Assembly: GCA_000024525.1 (NCBI GenBank)
Contig: CP001769.1
Location: 1,178,001 to 1,242,000 of the forward strand
Length of the DNA stretch: 64,000 bases
Source of the DNA: Spirosoma linguale DSM 74
GTDB taxonomy: Bacteria > Bacteroidota > Bacteroidia > Cytophagales > Spirosomataceae
Direction of reading: 5' to 3'
A program made the position numbers and the translations under genes. The notes beneath the pieces were generated by a model. It saw nothing but the letters and a program-made list of their open reading frames with translations. It searched no databases and had not been told where the DNA came from. Positions 62,467-64,000 of the stretch are shown here, in pieces; the stretch's first letter is position 1; each line of letters opens with the position of its first letter.

Positions 62467-64000
62467 CTACAACCCTTTTTTGTACAATTTAACTAATTCC
62501 TCGGCACAGCGCTCTCCATCCATAGCCGCCGAGACAATACCCCCGGCATACCCGGCCCCTTCACCGCAGGGAAACAGGCGGCTGACCTGAACATGCTCGC
62601 AGGTTTCGCGGTGACGGGGAATACGAACAGGCGAAGAGGTTCGGCTTTCAACACCAATTACCTGCCCATCGTTACTCATGTATCCACGCATTTTCCGGCC
62701 AAAATCCCGCAGGCCCTGCCGCAGCGGCTGCGCTATATGGTCGGGCAGTACCTCACCCATATCTACCGAAGCCAAACCCGGCTGGTAGGACGTAGGCAGG
62801 AGCTGGTTCGACACGCGCCCATCCACAAAATCAGCTATACGCTGGGCAGGTGCTGTCTGTCGGCCATCGCCCATCCGGCATGCCCACCGTTCGAGGTCCT
62901 GCTGTAAGGCCAGACCAGCCAGCGGCCCTTCTTCGGCATAGGGTTGTAGGTCTTCGTCGGCAATGGCAACGACCAGCCCAGAATTGGCAAACTGCGAATC
63001 CCGGCGCGACGGCGACATGCCGTTAACGACCAGTTCGCCCGGTGCCGTGGCCGCCGGAACGATAAAGCCGCCCGGACACATGCAAAAAGAGAAAACACCC
63101 CGCTCAATACCTTTGAAACGGGTTTGTGCTACCAGGCTATACGACGCAGCCGGCAAATAATCACCCCGGGTTGGTCTGTGGTACTGGAACTGGTCGATCA
63201 GGCTCTGCTGATGCTCAATACGAACGCCCATAGCAAACGGTTTGGCTTCGATCAGCACATGTCGTTGGTGCAGCAGATAAAAAATGTCGCGGGCGGAGTG
63301 GCCCGTAGCCAGAATGACACCAATGCCCGTAAGTGAGTCCCCGTTAGCCAGCACGACGCCCTTCAACTCGTTACCGGCCAGAATCAGGTCCGTAACTTTT
63401 GTGTCGAACCGAACTTCACCCCCTGCTTTCAGGATACTCTCGCGGAGGTCCGTCACAACGTTGGGAAGTTTGTTAGTACCAATATGCGGATGAGCATCGA
63501 CCAGAATCTGTTCGGTAGCTCCATGCGCTACGAAAATTTCCAGTATCCGCCGAACATCGCCCCGCTTGGTGGAGCGGGTGTATAATTTACCATCCGAATA
63601 GGTTCCGGCTCCCCCTTCGCCAAAGCAATAGTTTGATTCCGGATTGACGATATGGTCTTTGTTGATAGCCGCCAGGTCACGGCGTCGGGCGCGCACATCG
63701 CTGCCGCGTTCCAGCACGATGGGTTTGATACCTAACTCAATTAGACGCAGAGCTGCAAACAGACCGGCAGGACCGGCCCCCACTACGATAGCCTGAGGTG
63801 CCCGGCTCACATCCGTTTGGGGTTTCCGGTAGTGAATGAGCGGGGGAGGGGTTTCTCCGGCATAAACGTCGGCATCGACTTTTACCCGAACCTGCCGGTT
63901 ACGGGCATCTATCGACTGCCGACGCTTACGCACGACGATATCGGTCGTGTTGGGCAGTGAAAGATGCGCTAAGGCCTGTTCCCGGAAAGTCGTTTCGTCC
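62467..64000 (-). CDS. FAD-dependent oxidoreductase (COG2509-type), 5' end outside window
   Basis: The frame is open from the stop at 62467 to the window edge. The GTG at 63933 is not a true start, since the 22 codons upstream continue as family sequence (DETTFREQALAHLSL). The dinucleotide-binding motif IVVGAGPAGLFAALRL, CFGEGGAGTYSDGKLYTRS and FSFCMCPGGFIVPAA fit the uncharacterised FAD dehydrogenases of COG2509. Predicted to bind FAD and act in the cytoplasm. Function not known. Confidence 0.9.
   Translation of the reverse strand, partial: DETTFREQALAHLSLPNTTDIVVRKRRQSIDARNRQVRVKVDADVYAGETPPPLIHYRKPQTDVSRAPQAIVVGAGPAGLFAALRLIELGIKPIVLERGSDVRARRRDLAAINKDHIVNPESNYCFGEGGAGTYSDGKLYTRSTKRGDVRRILEIFVAHGATEQILVDAHPHIGTNKLPNVVTDLRESILKAGGEVRFDTKVTDLILAGNELKGVVLANGDSLTGIGVILATGHSARDIFYLLHQRHVLIEAKPFAMGVRIEHQQSLIDQFQYHRPTRGDYLPAASYSLVAQTRFKGIERGVFSFCMCPGGFIVPAATAPGELVVNGMSPSRRDSQFANSGLVVAIADEDLQPYAEEGPLAGLALQQDLERWACRMGDGRQTAPAQRIADFVDGRVSNQLLPTSYQPGLASVDMGEVLPDHIAQPLRQGLRDFGRKMRGYMSNDGQVIGVESRTSSPVRIPRHRETCEHVQVSRLFPCGEGAGYAGGIVSAAMDGERCAEELVKLYKKGL

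Overview
The window looks like a stretch of a Cytophagales chromosome (Bacteroidota), most likely Spirosoma or a close relative. I infer this from several things. There is a TamL-type BamA lipoprotein, a DUF6427 membrane protein, and the gene order miaB, sigma-54 activator, lptE, TPR protein, secG, groES, groEL. There are ECF sigma factors with membrane anti-sigma partners, signal peptides cut before Gln, almost no Shine-Dalgarno sequences, and GC near 50%. The genus is inference; no rRNA or tRNA gene is visible.

Layout. Positions 1-5.8 kb hold a plus-strand sugar cluster: DUF1080 3-keto-glycoside hydrolase/lyase family, DUF4432 mutarotase-like, mannose-6-phosphate-isomerase-like cupin, TIM-barrel isomerase/epimerase, Gfo/Idh/MocA dehydrogenase, then a terminator. 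5.9-8.8 kb is a large secreted M14 peptidase. 8.9-15.9 kb (minus) has a Spy-like protein, a putative anti-sigma factor, an ECF sigma factor, a split transketolase, a Bcp peroxiredoxin, an M23 peptidase and an FAH-family protein. 16-22 kb has an M48 lipoprotein, sucC, a LolD-like ATPase, DoxX, groEL and groES. 22-31 kb has an unknown protein followed by the conserved secG to miaB block and TamL. 31-38 kb has a SPOUT methyltransferase, a di-heme peroxidase, a queuosine-precursor transporter, DUF6427, rbfA and a LolE-like permease. 37.8-43.1 kb has a galactokinase-like kinase, a YgiT zinc-finger protein and a FucP-type sugar transporter, then a Tat-exported GH109-like protein and an MBL hydrolase. 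43.4-45.4 kb has queD, folE and an unusual SDR. 45.5-52.3 kb has an aldehyde dehydrogenase, a Tat-exported TIM barrel, a serine/threonine dehydratase, a UPF0175/DUF3368 toxin-antitoxin pair, a GNAT acetyltransferase, a small secreted protein and a PQQ-type sugar dehydrogenase. 52.4-64 kb has an ECF sigma factor with a membrane-anchored beta-barrel partner, an SGNH-like protein, GH88, an RND efflux pair, a NUDIX hydrolase and an FAD oxidoreductase that runs off the window.

How the genes work together. The recurring theme is oxidative sugar handling: DUF1080, two Gfo/Idh/MocA proteins, two TIM-barrel isomerases, a PQQ sugar dehydrogenase, a ketoglutarate-semialdehyde-type dehydrogenase and GH88. 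This suits a polysaccharide-degrading environmental bacterium. A second theme is envelope biogenesis (LptE, TamL, SecG, LolD/LolE-like proteins, M23, M48).

The most unusual structure is in the DNA. Palindromic repeats of several families sit in many intergenic gaps and run into genes. One copy (31-bp perfect arms) is inserted in frame inside miaB. Another supplies much of the LptE signal peptide. Several gene ends carry hairpins with 24-36-bp perfect arms, and one of these contains the stop codons of both convergent genes.
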